The notes beneath the pieces were generated by a model. The model saw nothing but the letters and a program-made list of their open reading frames with translations. It made no database searches and was not told the origin of the DNA. A stretch of DNA of 64,000 bases, from NCBI GenBank assembly GCA_002105175.1, contig MCGE01000015.1, positions 124,001 through 188,000 on the forward strand, in the 5' to 3' direction. Each line of letters begins with the position of its first letter. Positions within the stretch are counted from its first letter, which is position 1. A program made the position numbers and the translations under genes. Positions 1 through 11,795 of the stretch are shown one piece after another. The DNA is from Absidia repens. Lineage: Eukaryota > Mucoromycota > Mucoromycetes > Mucorales > Cunninghamellaceae.

Positions 1-902
1 GTTGATATTGTACCTGTTCCGTATAGTAGTCCAATAGTTCCATTATAACGTTGTCATGTTGCCAGTTTGACCATAATTCGGTATCTACCGTTGAATTATG
101 TGTGCTTCCTTCATCCATATTCGTATCATCGTCACTGTCGTCATCTTCTTCCTCGTCTTCGTCATCATCACCTCCCTCTTCGTCTGATTCAATATCCATT
201 TCCGAGTCAATTTCATCATCTTCGTCATCTTCATCAGTCTAATATAATAAGAAAGAAGGTCAAATCAATTATACTCCTTTCTCAATAAAGCAGTCGTTTT
301 CTTACATCACTTTCATGGAAAAAGTCTCTTGACATTTGTTCTTGTAATAATTGATCATCATCTATAAGAGTAATAATAATAAATAAATAAACAGCTTGAA
401 GCATGTCTCAACAGACTGTACCTTTGTCATCTTGATCCTTGGTTTCCAGTATTGGAGCAGATTGAATTAGTAATGCCACAATTTTCCATGTTTGTGACGT
501 TCGATAGCAGCCCATCTTCCAAGCCAACTGAATCATAAGTAAAAAAACAACAAAATCAGTGAGTACCGTTAAACACATACTTTAGAAATTTTTACTCTAC
601 GATGCCTATATATATTCAAAACATACCTGACTATTCTTTTCACATGTCTCAGCTACGTCTAGACTAGATATACTGTAGTTTTCAGCGAAGACGGAGAAGG
701 TTTCAAAGTCAAAGAGAGGTAAATGGGCAATACCACAGCTTTGCATGGGTACATATTGAACCACCTGAAAAGAATACAAATAACAATTTGTCAAATAGGA
801 TCATCATGATAATACACTCTCTAATTACCTCTTCAATACCAGGCGCCTTGATGTTCCCACGTTTGTTTTTCTTTATTGGTGTCGTTGTTGACCTTGTGGT
901 CC

Positions 903-933
<31 letters not shown>

Positions 934-2816
934 TGAAAACTGTTAATGTGAAATCAAATATCCACTCCGTTCTCTATTTTCTTACTTTGCGCTGACAAAA
1001 TCGTCGCCAATACTTTTATCAACAGCAAACGAGATATCTCCATGAGCGTTCCAGCTAACAGCATTTCGTCGTAGTAGTTGATCAGGGGCATACGATCCTT
1101 CGATTTCTTGGCGAATAAAATATTTGTCCTTGGCCACCGAATATAAAACATCAGAATTGTACCACAAAAATCCTAAATAGAAACAAAGTACCCCGTCATT
1201 TGATTGCTTCCATGCATCTTTTCCCCTCATAATTTCATTGTACTGCTCTTTTGTTACCTGTTGGTGTGGTTTCATGTTCATCAAAAGCATATTTGGCTAA
1301 ATTGGGTCGTCGGATATCCCAAACATGGATACGTTGATCAGTCAGCAGAGCACAAGAAGCCAGTTCATCGTCATAACCTGGGCGCCACTGAACCCGGGAT
1401 ACAGAGGCCATTGTTCGCATGGTATAAAGAGGTCGCCGGTTGTCTGCACTCATATCCCACACCTTTATTGTTTTGTCCCGTCCTCCGCTTGCCACCATTC
1501 TTCCTGTAGGGTGCCAATCCACTGTTAGACAAGGACCATTATGAGCACTGACTTTCCGATCGTAAAGAGCTTTTGGATTTCGCATATCCCATTTCTAAAT
1601 AAATATTCCAGATATTAAACAAGATAAGGGGCATATATATATATATATATATTATAAGACTTACCTGTATAGTACCAGTTTCAAACGCAGCAGCAAATTC
1701 ATGACTGACAATAGGGTTGAATTGGACGTCTCTAACAGACTCAGATTTGCCTTCAAACCGGAATTTCGCCCCACCACGTGCATCACGGAAATCCTGTCAT
1801 TCATCAAATTAAAATAAAAAAAATCAGTTCACCAGATAAATTTACCACTGTCATCGATCTCCTATTGTAGAAAATTACCCAGCATTTCATTGTTCCATCT
1901 TGGGAGGCACTTAGCAAGACATTTCCATTGTCAGGCTGGAAGCATATTCTGTTGACCGCACGTGAATGTTCATTGATCACCCGTTCTAAATGAAAAAAAA
2001 GAAAAAAAAAGTCAGTAATATGGTCTGTACACAATCAGTAAGCTTGCTCTTTCTTATTTATTTATTTTTTACCAGTTTTTCGACCCACTTTGTTTATATC
2101 CCACAATATGATAGCACCATTGGTCGCAGCAGTTGCCACTTTATATTTTGTTGCTAATTGAAATCCAACGTCAGGAAGGAAAATAAATGTCAAAAAAAAA
2201 AAAAAAAAAAGCGTATATGCACATATCAGTATAGCTATCAAAAATTGTTTCATTTTATCTGTATTCAATATAAACATATCTTACCATTGTTGCCCCACTT
2301 GACATCATTGCTGCTAGAGTTCAGTGTTAGATTACTTCCCGCACGTAAATTGAGAGTTTCACGGACTTCTTCTGGGGTGACAGTGATTATCTTGAGGACT
2401 AGAGTAGAATACAATGAAAAATAAAATATACGAGGAACGTTAGACCTATTATACTCTTGAATTCTGTACCATGACTTACTTTCACGGCCAGCGACAACTA
2501 CAGCTTCGCCGTCCGGTGCTAAAGATATTGCATTGATGGCGCCTGACATACGTGAACGCAAAGTGATAGGTTGGTGATCGAGAGGCGATTGTTGTATTCT
2601 ACGGTGCTGTTGATATTGTAGTTGCGATTGATCGAGGGACGTATTGTCGGACGCAAGCGCTGAAGCATAGTATCCGGCCTGAGACACAATACGTTGCATC
2701 CTGCCACCGCTTGAAGGAGTCATATTGCCGTTATTATTATAGTTGTTACTTGTATTGGTATTCAATGATCCCGTTATGTTAACGTTCATTTGTGATAGTT
2801 TTCCTTGTTTTCGCAT
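1..2816 (-). CDS. RTC1: WDR24/Rtc1 (Sea2) GATOR2 subunit, 3' end cut by window edge
   Basis: WD40 subunit of GATOR2/SEACAT, which activates TORC1 at the vacuole/lysosome by opposing GATOR1. Twelve exons can be traced: 2816-2480, 2398-2285, 2153-2073, 1985-1879, 1793-1665, 1594-1258, 1172-986, 901-829, 764-627, 527-422, 361-306 and 238 to the edge; phases agree at every junction. Signature stretches are VATAATNGAIILWD, HSRAVNRICFQPD, SQDGTMKCW, SESVRDVQFNP, GGRDKTIKVWD and a VWDIRRP blade, all in WDR24 order. A low-complexity Gln/Asn/Ser N-terminus precedes the propeller. After the propeller comes a very acidic run (about 240-120), then ELLDYYTEQ, which in the family lies before the C-terminal zinc/RING domain; that domain must be outside the window. 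The start at 2816 (MRKQGK) is the only ATG before conserved sequence. The family assignment is firm; the exact start is less so. Confidence 0.9.
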
Positions 2817-3329
2817 TATCAAGTCGTTTCGTATATATGGCCAAAAAAAAAAAGAGGGAAAAAAACTAGAAACGGGACTTTTGTTGTTGAGCAATGGCGG
2901 TGTTCTAAATGTCTTCGTCGCACAATCTACACGAAAACAAATCAAAATAATAAAATACAATAAAAAGTTAGCATTGACGGATTCAGCTGGGAACGATATG
3001 ATATACGGCAAAAATATAAATAAAATAAAAGATGTGTATGGCGCATTCTGTCGAAGGATGTTCGACATCTATTATGGTGCAGCACAATGTAAAGTCAAGT
3101 AGACTTTGATTGTTGCAATTTTTCAAAATACTCTCACACCTGCAAAACCTTGATGTTGTTGATGTACGGTTTTCACCTTGATGGATGCCCTTTGGGATCA
3201 ACTGGTCAGTTTAAACTTCATTTTTACACAAAAAATTAAAATTAAATGAACAAACCAAAAGCAAACAATACTATGCTGGATATATTTAGTACACTGTGTC
3301 CAGTCTAGTGGAGATTACCGCTCGCAGCA
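2817..3329. other. 5' flank of the WDR24-like gene
   Basis: Upstream, presumably promoter and 5'UTR, sequence of the minus-strand WDR24-like gene. Short open frames here have no conserved features. No other gene is seen. Confidence 0.4.
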
Positions 3330-4360
3330 AGGTCTATGTCTGTTGATATGAATATTAGAGTGAGAATCCTGCCACATTAAATTTAAAGAAGGTCAAAACT
3401 ATTCTAAAGGAACGCAAAGGAACGGGTGTAAAATGTGGTCTTGAATTTTGTACAACGGGTCTCTTTTTTTGTTTTCTTATTGAAACACAACAAACGACCA
3501 AAACGAACGAAACAATCAGGATTGATTGCTAGTAAAACAAAGAAACCTATTGTTCAAAACATAAGAGACACTAATGAGACATATTTCAGTGAAACAAGTA
3601 AAAAGAGACATATTTTATTTAGATATAGAAACAAAGTATGGACAAGCTAACACTAAATAAGCTAATGAAGGCTTTAAAAAGCCAACTAATAGTGTCTCCA
3701 GATCCTAGAATCAAAATGAAAGGGTTTCCCCATGCATCTTATAATTCCTGAGCTGAAACCCCTTCTAAACTAGTCCTGATACGATTCTAAGTCCAACATG
3801 GCCCCATAGAAGCTGAATGATGAAGAAAAAATAAAGGAAAGAAAAAACAATCAAAAAGAAAGAGATCCGAAAAAAATAAAAAAGGTGGGAGAGAGAAATA
3901 AATATTTCACGTGGACGGGATTTAAAATATTGATTTTTTGCTCCATGTGGCCCTTTGGTTTGAAATCATTTATTTTTTGGCGGATACAAAAAAGGAAATC
4001 AATACCTTTTATTTTGATTTTTTGATTTGCGACAATCAAAACAGTATGGCAACACCCACCATTTAACGAAGGCAACATGGTTGCTCTTTCTTTTTTGGTG
4101 ACTTTGTAGACAAGATGGAACAACCTTCGGTCAAGTTTAGAGAAGGGGTTCCATGTACGAACTGCACAATGCTGTTTAGTGTGTTTGGCAGTTATGGTAG
4201 AATGGCATATGATTAAAACCCCCCCATCCGCGTAAATTTGTTCCTTTTCATCTTTACTATCATGTTACATGGCCAAAAAGTTTTATTGTCAAGTAAAAAA
4301 AAAATCCCTAGGATTTTCCGTGAGACCCAAATTACAAATTACTTTACATTCTTGGTTATC
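3330..4360 (+). repeat. Dispersed repeat family, copy A
   Basis: Copy A of a family with at least seven copies in this window. The best conserved part is about 3565-3925: GAGACATATTTC, then a TTTTATT block, CTAACACTAA, AAAATGAAAGGGTTTCCC, CATGCATCTT, CTAAACTAGTCCTGA, an A-rich tract and CACGTGGACGGGATTT. Sequence beyond the core (to TTTTCCGTGAGACCC near 4318) is still recognisable in copy B, so the element is close to 1 kb. No open frame of coding quality is present. Confidence 0.75.
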
Positions 4361-5760
4361 TGCACCATAGCTTATCCTCTCTGACTAGACTAGCTACTTC
4401 ATCAAAATATTCCCACCTCAATGTGCACCTTCGGTCATCTCTCCTCACATACACAGACTGCACACACAACATATGCTCCAGACTCACTTTCTCCTGATAG
4501 CCGCACCTTGGAATAGTTGTCAATGATACCACCATTACAATATGTACACGGATTTAGTTATCATATGATAGCTTATATATACTTTTGAATAAAAATATCT
4601 TACCTTTTTCACTATTACTCTCTCATACTGTGCGTCTAGTTTGTCTTTTTTTTAAGATGATGTCCTGGCGCATAGAAATGTTTGATATAGAAAATAAATA
4701 AAAAAAAAAGACAAACTCCGCTTGACTATGTATGGTGTGTTTGCATTAAAATAAAAACCAAGCACCTACTGCACTTACAGCGCAGTAAACTTTGGCGGTT
4801 TTACTATCTCGAGAAATAACCAATCTTATGAGACGATATTGGTATCGTTGGAAAGCTATTGAAAAAGTGGATTATCAAAGTGTCAATATATTCCACTATC
4901 AAGCAACGACCGGTTTAAATACAAGGGTGGAAAGAATTCATTTCCATTTTTGGAACACATGCTCCTATAGCGATAGACGTGTGCTTGGTTTTAAGGTTTG
5001 CTCTAAGTGTTTGGAGTTTTCATATAAATCCCCAGGTATTTTTTTTTTCACTTTTTTTTCAATCTTTCTCAAGACAAAATCAAACAAAATATACAGTACA
5101 TACTGCTGCCAGTATGGGAAGCACCAAGGTCAGTTTAAAAAAGAAAAGTTTGTACAGCATGTTTAACTTCACTACTAACTAACCTTCTTCTTTATATTAT
5201 GATAGAAAACCACTTTTATCAAGGCGGACAGGAATTGGTGGAACAGCACTTGGCAGTCAAGATTTGGCATTGGTGGGACCACAACAGAGTTGGTCGTATG
5301 GGGAAGGGCAAATCTTTTTAGTTTTGCTTTTTTCTTGGCTTTCTCTGCTTCTTTGTGTGCTGTTAACTTCTCTAGCGGCATGCAAATTGGAAACCGTTAT
5401 TGTTAAGGTGGGGGGTTCGTTTGAATTCCTCTCCTTTGGTTATCGGAGCTATCAAAACCATAAAGGGCTTTAGTCTCGTGGGGATCTCTATACGGGTGAC
5501 CCATGACGCCTACGTAGTAAGATTACTGTGCTGATCTCTCAAAAGACTAATTGGACTCTGGTGGGACCATCTGCCTTCTTGCCTGCCATTTGTTATTGGA
5601 CCCTTTTTATTCTGGATGGAAGCAAGGTAAGAAAAAGAAAAAGACTCTCTTTTAAGAATGAATACCAAACTATCTTTCTTCTTCTACTACTACTTCTTTT
5701 TGTAGTGGTGGAAGCCAATCAGGATTAACAGTATCTCCTTGGTGGTCAAGTTTTACCACT
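4361..5760. other. Intergenic DNA, no recognised gene
   Basis: About 1.4 kb with short open frames (for example 4829-5036 and 5264-5473) that have no recognisable domain and no believable gene structure. Two TGGTGGGACCA words (around 5271 and 5559) hint at an old internal duplication. It may be a decayed insertion. Confidence 0.4.
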
Positions 5761-5955
5761 AAATGGCTCTTATTTCAAAACATTGCCTGAATCAAGCCGT
5801 ATTCTCTTGACTTTTTTGCAAACTAGGTGCATATGAATATGGCTTTTGTCTCAAGATATTATCTGAATCAAGCCGTCTTCTCCTGATTCCTCAAATCAAG
5901 TACCTATAAATATGGCATTCATCTCAAGACACTATTTGAATTAAGTCTAGGAACT
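5761..5955 (+). repeat. Short tandem array of a roughly 74-bp unit
   Basis: Two full units (5761-5835 and 5836-5908) and a partial third (5909 to about 5950) share the order: ATGGC at the start, TCTCAAGA or TTTCAAAA, then CTGAATCAAGCCGT, CTCCTGA or CTCTTGA, and a closing CAAG/CTA word. Units differ by substitutions, so the array is not recent. No coding role is evident. Confidence 0.65.
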
Positions 5956-6210
5956 ACTCCAACATTATTCCATTTGCCATCATACAGTACACTATATCCT
6001 TTAGACATAGAAAACAATTATTCGATACAAGAAAGAACAAATCACTTGCTTTTATTTGACATCATTATTCATTTTTTACATTCTTCCCAATAAAAACCTT
6101 TTTAAGATATGTCTCTCTCTGTTTTTGGTGTGTAAAGTACATGCGTGGATGTGGATGTGAATGAAAAATAAAAAATAGTTCCAATAGTAACATTGTTGAC
6201 TATTACGATG

Positions 6211-7230
6211 GGTCAGAGGATGGTTAATAAAAAGGCATACTTTATTGAAGAACATTGATAGATAGTAAATATAAAGACGAGAGGTTCATAGTAGCATGCT
6301 ATTTAATGGATGAGCCTATTGGTTGAAACATAAATAAGTCCAAAGAGTAACTTGAAGGATAGCCAACATTGATTTGAAGGCATACTTTTTTGAAGGATAT
6401 TATATATACTAAATCTAAAAATGACGGATTCATAAAAGAATCTATTGCACGAAGCATGCGGAAGTATAAAGTATAAATGGTAAACGCAAATCTAAAGGGA
6501 TGAATGTAAAATGGGAGCTAGTAACACTATACATGCCATGAGAAAGGCGAAAAGGATGTCTTTGACTGGAACGTAAAAAGGGTGATGGTAGTAAAAACTA
6601 TTGCGCAAATATGAGAGAGACTAATGAGACATATTTGATTGATGCAAGTAAAAAGATACATATTTTATTGAGATGCAGATACAAACTATGGACAAACTAA
6701 CACTAAATTAAGCGAATCAAGACTCCAAAGTCATCTACTGGTGGGTCTAAATCCTAGATCCAAAATGAAAGGGTTTACCCTTGCATCTTGCAGTCCCTTC
6801 GCTGAAAACACTTCTAAACTAGTCCTGACACTATTCTAAGTTCAACATAGCCCCATAGAAGTTGAATGGTGAAGAAAAAATGGAAGGAAAAAAAAAAAAA
6901 AAAAAAAAAAAGAAAGAGAGTCGAAAAAAAAGTAGGTGGGAGAGAAAAATAAATATTTCACGTGTGCGGAATTTGAATTGTTATTCTTTTGGAGCACTTG
7001 TGAGGATTTGATTTGCCCTTTTTGTTGGCGGATTATTATTATCATTATACCAGTTAGTTTAGTTGTCATAGTTTCAATTCATGCCTGAATCAAATATGTC
7101 TGGTTATTTTGCTTTGTTGTTCCTTTTCACTTTTACGATTATATATCGTTGTTAAACGTTTTGTCATCAATTGAACTAAATATCATTAGTATTTTCCGTG
7201 GGATCTAAAATTTTCTTTACGTTCTTGTTG
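6211..7230 (+). repeat. Dispersed repeat family, copy B
   Basis: One of the longest copies. It begins with GGGTCAGAGGAT, a word also found at the outer end of copies E and F, which suggests a true element boundary. Core is 6605-6975 with TATTTTATTGAGAT, CTAACACTAAATTAAG, ATCCAAAATGAAAGGG, CTAAACTAGTCCTGACAC, a long A-rich tract and TTTCACGTGTGCGG. The part downstream of the E-box-like CACGTG matches copy A. Non-coding. Confidence 0.75.
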
Positions 7231-7711
7231 AACTACACTATAATGTATTCGTTATTTTTGCGGGTAATGGAAGAGATAAAGCATGCTTTTCATGATTATA
7301 CTGGATGTGTCAACAGGAGACAGCTCCATCGTATTTATTATTGACCAGAAATCAAATTCTTACACAGCCAAAATAAGACCTGACTTTTCCGGCAGTCCAA
7401 CTTCTTCTCTTCCAGAACTCCTCCGTTTCACATATCAATATTTGCATCATGTTGACTTGGGCAATGCATTGTTAATAGCATTTTATATTATTCTATTGAC
7501 GTACTAAATAGTTCATTGGTAGCTCTGATTCATATCAAATTCATTCCCCGTAGCATAGTCTGTCATGTAAATCATCATTTCTCAGACAGTAACAGCAAGT
7601 GATAAGTGAGGTATAATATTTATTTATTTATTCAGATAAAAAACTACAAAACAACTACAATATACAAGAGAGAGAAAACAGCCTACTAATACCACTAATG
7701 TAAATACTAAT
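7231..7711. other. Repeat edge and 3' flank of NTAQ1
   Basis: Holds a 74-codon open frame at 7283-7507 with no recognisable domain. Next to the NTAQ1 stop it holds the 3'UTR: on the minus strand a TTAGATTAG word overlaps the stop codon, and an AATAAATAAATAAATA poly(A)-signal-like run lies about 80 bp on (around 7620-7635). Confidence 0.45.
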
Positions 7712-8578
7712 CTAAGACCGACCAAAAAAAGAGTCCTCCAAAACCACCTTGCCATACGTATCTGTTGAAGGTTGAGGTAAGACCATGTTGCGACATCGAG
7801 GTAGTGTCATAGTGTTACCATCAGGGGCTACAATAGCTGGGTAAGTTGGAGGAGGTGCATGATAATTACCATTTTCTGAAATCTATTATCAAGTCAATTT
7901 ATGATAAGTAAGCATCCTTTTTTTGACGGCCCTCTTACGTCTACTTACCATGTGAGATCGGTCAGAAGCAAATTTTTGGATATATAATTCAGCAGGAATC
8001 AATCGGAAGCGCCGTATAAACTGAGTCTTCAAAGGAATGCTTGGTTGAAAACTTTTGTCGATGTAGTCAGCCAATGGACAAGGGAAAGATAGCGTGGTAT
8101 CAAAATCATATACAACGGTTGCTGCAGCTGTATGTTCACTAGATTGTTGAAGGCATGTTAGATAGGCATATGTATTTTTTTTTCTAGTTCATAATACCTC
8201 CCAGTATGGCCAGCACCATCGCTAACCAATAGGATGACATGGTAATCCTAATCACATACAGTTATCAAAGTTAGTTTCCGGCAGTAGAGAGTGTGTGTTA
8301 ATATTACCCATACTACCAATTGATCTGATGATTTCGAAGCTCTTTGGCGCCACATTGGAAACTATTTCATGCCAATAAAACATGAATATGACGTCGTGTT
8401 CCGTCGTAAAATGTATATTTGCCCTTACCGTCTCGTTTTCATTGCTGATGAATACAACGGTACACTCGCCTAATCGATCAGGGTAGTGTTTCTGGATGTA
8501 TTGGCACAACAGATATATGTTTTCTTCACAATAGCTTGCTGTGTATGTCAAATGATCTTTTTCGAGTGGTAGTGCCAT
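7712..8578 (-). CDS. NTAQ1: Protein N-terminal glutamine amidohydrolase (NTAQ1)
   Basis: Deamidates N-terminal Gln to Glu, making tertiary destabilising residues for the Arg/N-degron pathway. Five exons (8578-8429, 8361-8308, 8247-8217, 8127-7949, 7882-7712) give 194 residues; animal homologs have about 205. The catalytic triad of the family is present: Cys in TASYCEENIY, His in WDYHV, and Asp in VYDFDT. Further family marks are VFISNENET, PMWRQRAS, FPCPLADY, KFASDRSHM and HAPPPTYPAI near the C-terminus. The intron between exons 2 and 3 splits WDYHV between W and D. The donor of the next intron (GTGCTGG at 8216) is weak but is the only one found that keeps phase. The start at 8578 (MALPLEKDHLTYTASYCEEN) fits the family. 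Confidence 0.93.
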
Positions 8579-9137
8579 AATAAAAAAAAAATAAAGAAAA
8601 AGGAGAAAAAAGTCCTTCAATTCAAAATTGACCCCCGCAAAGGTCACCCACACAATTACACTTTTGAAGTTTTAATGCGATTTTTTCTGGACGGCGGGGA
8701 TTGCAAATTGAGATTATATACTTGATCTCTTCAACTTTTGATTGTTGATTTTATATTGATTACAATACCAGTAAAACAAAGAACAGCGAAGAAAAGCTAA
8801 AACTAAGTAAGAAAACAATGAAAGGTGCCATAATATGTAAATAAAAAGGGGTAGCAAGGTCGTTCTAGACAGTTCGGGATCCAATACATAAAAAAAATTT
8901 TTTTTTATCAGATATAAAGCAGCGTATAAAAAGGACATATTTCTTCATTTCTTTGCTTCATCATTATTTCTCTATCGCATCAGATTCTATCTTTTTTATT
9001 TTCAAAAAACTCTCTATTCTTCTATCTTTCAAGTCCAAATATTCTTTATCAAGTCCAAGTCAATTTTACTTCTTACCATCCTAATTTATTTTACCCCCCC
9101 TCCCCAATTTTATTTTGTCACCATCTCAATTTATTTA
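8579..9137. other. NTAQ1 upstream intergenic DNA
   Basis: 5' flank of the minus-strand NTAQ1 gene followed by AT-rich intergenic DNA. No gene is recognised; a 74-codon minus-strand frame at 8714-8938 has no family features. Confidence 0.35.
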
Positions 9138-9327
9138 TACTCCGTCTCAATTGAAAGTGAATAAACTGTACCCACCTTCTCTCACACGAGCAGCATAAAT
9201 GCAATATCAACTCAGTATTGCTAGATATTTCCTCATAAACATATTAGTCCCATAAAATCTTGATCAACTAAAATTGATATAGAAAGAAAAATTCCTCACA
9301 CACAAAAATACTCAATTGGACGGAGTA
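9138..9327. mobile_element. Stowaway/Tc1-mariner-like MITE with TA target duplication
   Basis: A 186-bp element (9140-9325) bounded by near-perfect terminal inverted repeats: left CTCCGTCTCAATTGA and right, read inward on the minus strand, CTCCGTCCAATTGAG, differing by one indel. The repeats are flanked on both sides by TA (9138-9139 and 9326-9327), the target duplication of Tc1/mariner-type transposition. The interior is AT-rich and non-coding, so this is a non-autonomous element. Only one copy was found by eye. Confidence 0.75.
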
Positions 9328-9724
9328 CTAAGCATGACCAAGGTAGAGGGTTGAGCATGACGTTTGGACCCTAGAGAACTGATCATGAAATGCACGATGG
9401 CGTAAACGTTTCATAACCCTCCTATTTTGTTTCCCACACATGCAAAATTACTGTGTTTGACAGATCACTAAGCTTGTAGATGACCCCCATGAGGCCACCT
9501 ACACCAAGTGCATAATGACGAGGCGACAACAAATGCTATATTTTTTTACCCCTACTCAAACTTGCCCCTGTTCTTCCCTACACACATACAGTATATATCC
9601 ATTACTCAAAACGCTGCGCATGACAGTTTCGCGAATTCGTTTTATTACTAAGCTTTTTTTTTTTTGATCGCACACATATGTGGCTTTTTTTTTACAAGCA
9701 TGTAAACTCATTCGACGAGACAAC
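9328..9724. other. Intergenic DNA, no recognised gene
   Basis: AT-rich spacer between the MITE and repeat copy C. No open frame of note and no RNA gene recognised. Confidence 0.35.
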
Positions 9725-10090
9725 TGAACAAATGAGAGAGGCTAATGATAACAAGACAATAGATATTTTATTCAGATGTAGGTATAATATATGGTATCTA
9801 ATACTAAGCTAAGCTAATAAAAGATTTCAGAGCACTGATCCCAAGATAAACGCTAATCTAAATGGTGGGTTCAAAACACGAATCCAAAATGAAAGAGTTT
9901 TCCCATGATGTTTGTATTGCATTTTTCAAATGCCCCTAAATCAAGTTCTAGCACTAATCCAAGATCACAATCACTTCATTAAAACCAGTAATGAAGAAAA
10001 AACGAAGAAAAGAAGAAAAGAAGAGGGGAAAAGAGAAAAAATAAATGAAAAATACAAAACCATGTGAGTCGGAGTCTGGATCCCACAGCC
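9725..10090 (+). repeat. Dispersed repeat family, copy C (diverged)
   Basis: An older copy: GAGAGAGGCTAATGA, ATATTTTATTCAGATGT, AATACTAAGCTAAGCTAAT, ATCCAAAATGAAAGAGTTTTCCC, CACTAATCCAAGATC, then a purine-rich GAAGAAAAAA tract, in the family order. The CACGTG word and outer ends are not recognisable. Confidence 0.65.
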
Positions 10091-10363
10091 GCGTTTTTTT
10101 TCCATGCCTAAAAAAATAATCAATGACTGTGCGCTGAGCAGACACATCCCACCCGTGTCGAAACGACAAGATGTCTAACCTCACCCCATCAAAGTCCACA
10201 CTTTAATAACCCCCCCCTGACATCCAGTAAATCTATGATTTCACAAAGCTTCAGTGAAGCACCAGATCATTTTAATTTTAAAACAAAGAGACAAAGGAAA
10301 ATCATAACAAGGTAATATAATCTACATACACTACAGTAATCTATAATATAATAATTCATTATC

Positions 10364-11142
10364 CTAAAATTGATCCTTCATGTAGTCGATGGTTCCTTTT
10401 CTGACACCACGCGAATAAACAATCGTAGATCAGGACGACCCAATCCCATCAATAATCATACTTGAGCCATTTTTCATCAGTAGCTTACTTTCGCACAATA
10501 TCAGAGATCAGAATCGGAAACATTTCTTGTAAAAAAACGTCATCTACTGTTGTTTATCTAGCAAAGGTATCATCCTATTAAGCATAAAAAGTAAAAGAAA
10601 ACATTAATACAGTACGTATACCATATACTTACATCATCGCTGTCGTCCCACCTACCCACATTGTTTTAGTGTTTTGCTAAGCACGCAATTGGATGATGCG
10701 AAGTAGCCCATGTTATTCGATCAAACGCGACACACGTGTGCAGCAGTCGGTGTAAGGCAGAAAGCGTAAGTTGAATAAAAACGGTGGTACCATCGTCGAT
10801 CCCATTCGCCACGTAGTTCCGATTACTACCCAATATAAACTATAAATCCTACAGATTGATCAAGCAATAAAAGATCAATGATAAATTTCAAAATGTACAG
10901 CAACACTGAGGGAAAATTACCTTTCCATCTAGCCCACCACCCAACTACATGTTCACCAAAGACGGACTAGTCATTTTTCAGTTAGAATGGAGAAGTTTGT
11001 ATTATTCCTAAAATGCTGAAGCGTCGTCAGTGGCAAAAAAAAAAAAAAAATGCTTTTGAGTCAATATATATAAATAAGGAAACCAGTACAGAGAAAAACA
11101 AAAAGGAATAAAGAAAAAAGTATCTTACCTCTGCATATGCCA
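10364..11142 (-). pseudogene. Possible decayed WD40-like gene remnant
   Basis: On the minus strand an ATG (MAYAE) is followed at once by a GTAAGA donor. Further on are coding-looking pieces in shifting frames: VFGEHVVGWWARWKG; then after a GTAATT donor and a TTATAG acceptor LGSNRNYVANGIDDGTT and RITWATSHHPIACLAKH; then GATGAT with a GTAAGT donor; and finally VYSRGVRKGTIDYMKDQF with a stop at 10364-10366. The spacing of GxW, GIDDGT and ITWATSHHP resembles WD40 blades, but no single family is recognised, and in-frame stops and frame changes interrupt it. It may be a decayed gene or a real gene whose splicing was misread. Confidence 0.35.
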
Positions 11143-11795
11143 TGTTGCTAGCGTATAAAACTATTCAAATAAGTATGCCAGTATCGTTTAACTGAGAAAG
11201 GTAGGTCATTGCTTTAGTGGATTAATCAATTCAAGATGACAAATCGTTTAATTGAATCCTGAGTAAATCCTACATTGTGTGAGAAACTTGTCCTTGTGTT
11301 TTGTAAGTTGATTGCGTAGCTATAATAGTGGTTTCAGGTAGAAGGTAGGGATGGTAATGATTTTTTTATGTATTACCTTCAAGTAGTCAGCTGTAGCAAG
11401 TGAATAGGAGTTCAACGATAATAGCCAAAGAAGGCGAAGTTTCTATTAAAAGAAAAAGGTTGAAAAAAAAAATTAGCGTTCTGACAAAAAGGTGGCGAAG
11501 AGCCGAAAAAAGGTAACCGTAGCATCAATATTTTCGACCCCCGCTGGGCGGAGACAAACAAGAGCCACACCACATTTTATTTTCTATTTTCAATATTCGC
11601 GCCACCGTCAAAAATAAATATAAATGGGGGGAAGGAGGACAATGTATCCAATAATAGATCATAATCCTCCTTCTTTCTTGTTTAACAAAGAAAAAAAAAA
11701 AAAAAAAAACTATATAAAGGCTTCATTCCTATTTATTTTCTTTTTTTTCCAATATATCACATATCCCATTTCTTACATATTTACACTGCACCACT
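11143..11795. other. Upstream region of the C2H2 factor gene
   Basis: No gene is seen. It ends in a likely core promoter and 5'UTR: a TATATAAAGG box at about 11711-11720 and a pyrimidine-rich stretch before the ATG at 11796. Confidence 0.45.

Noticed and set aside
5264..5473. 69-codon open frame with a hydrophobic stretch
   Set aside because: Hydrophobicity comes from a T/C-rich tract; no conserved features and it overlaps a possible old duplication.
7283..7507. 74-codon open frame between repeat copy B and NTAQ1
   Set aside because: Short, no family resemblance, next to repeat sequence.
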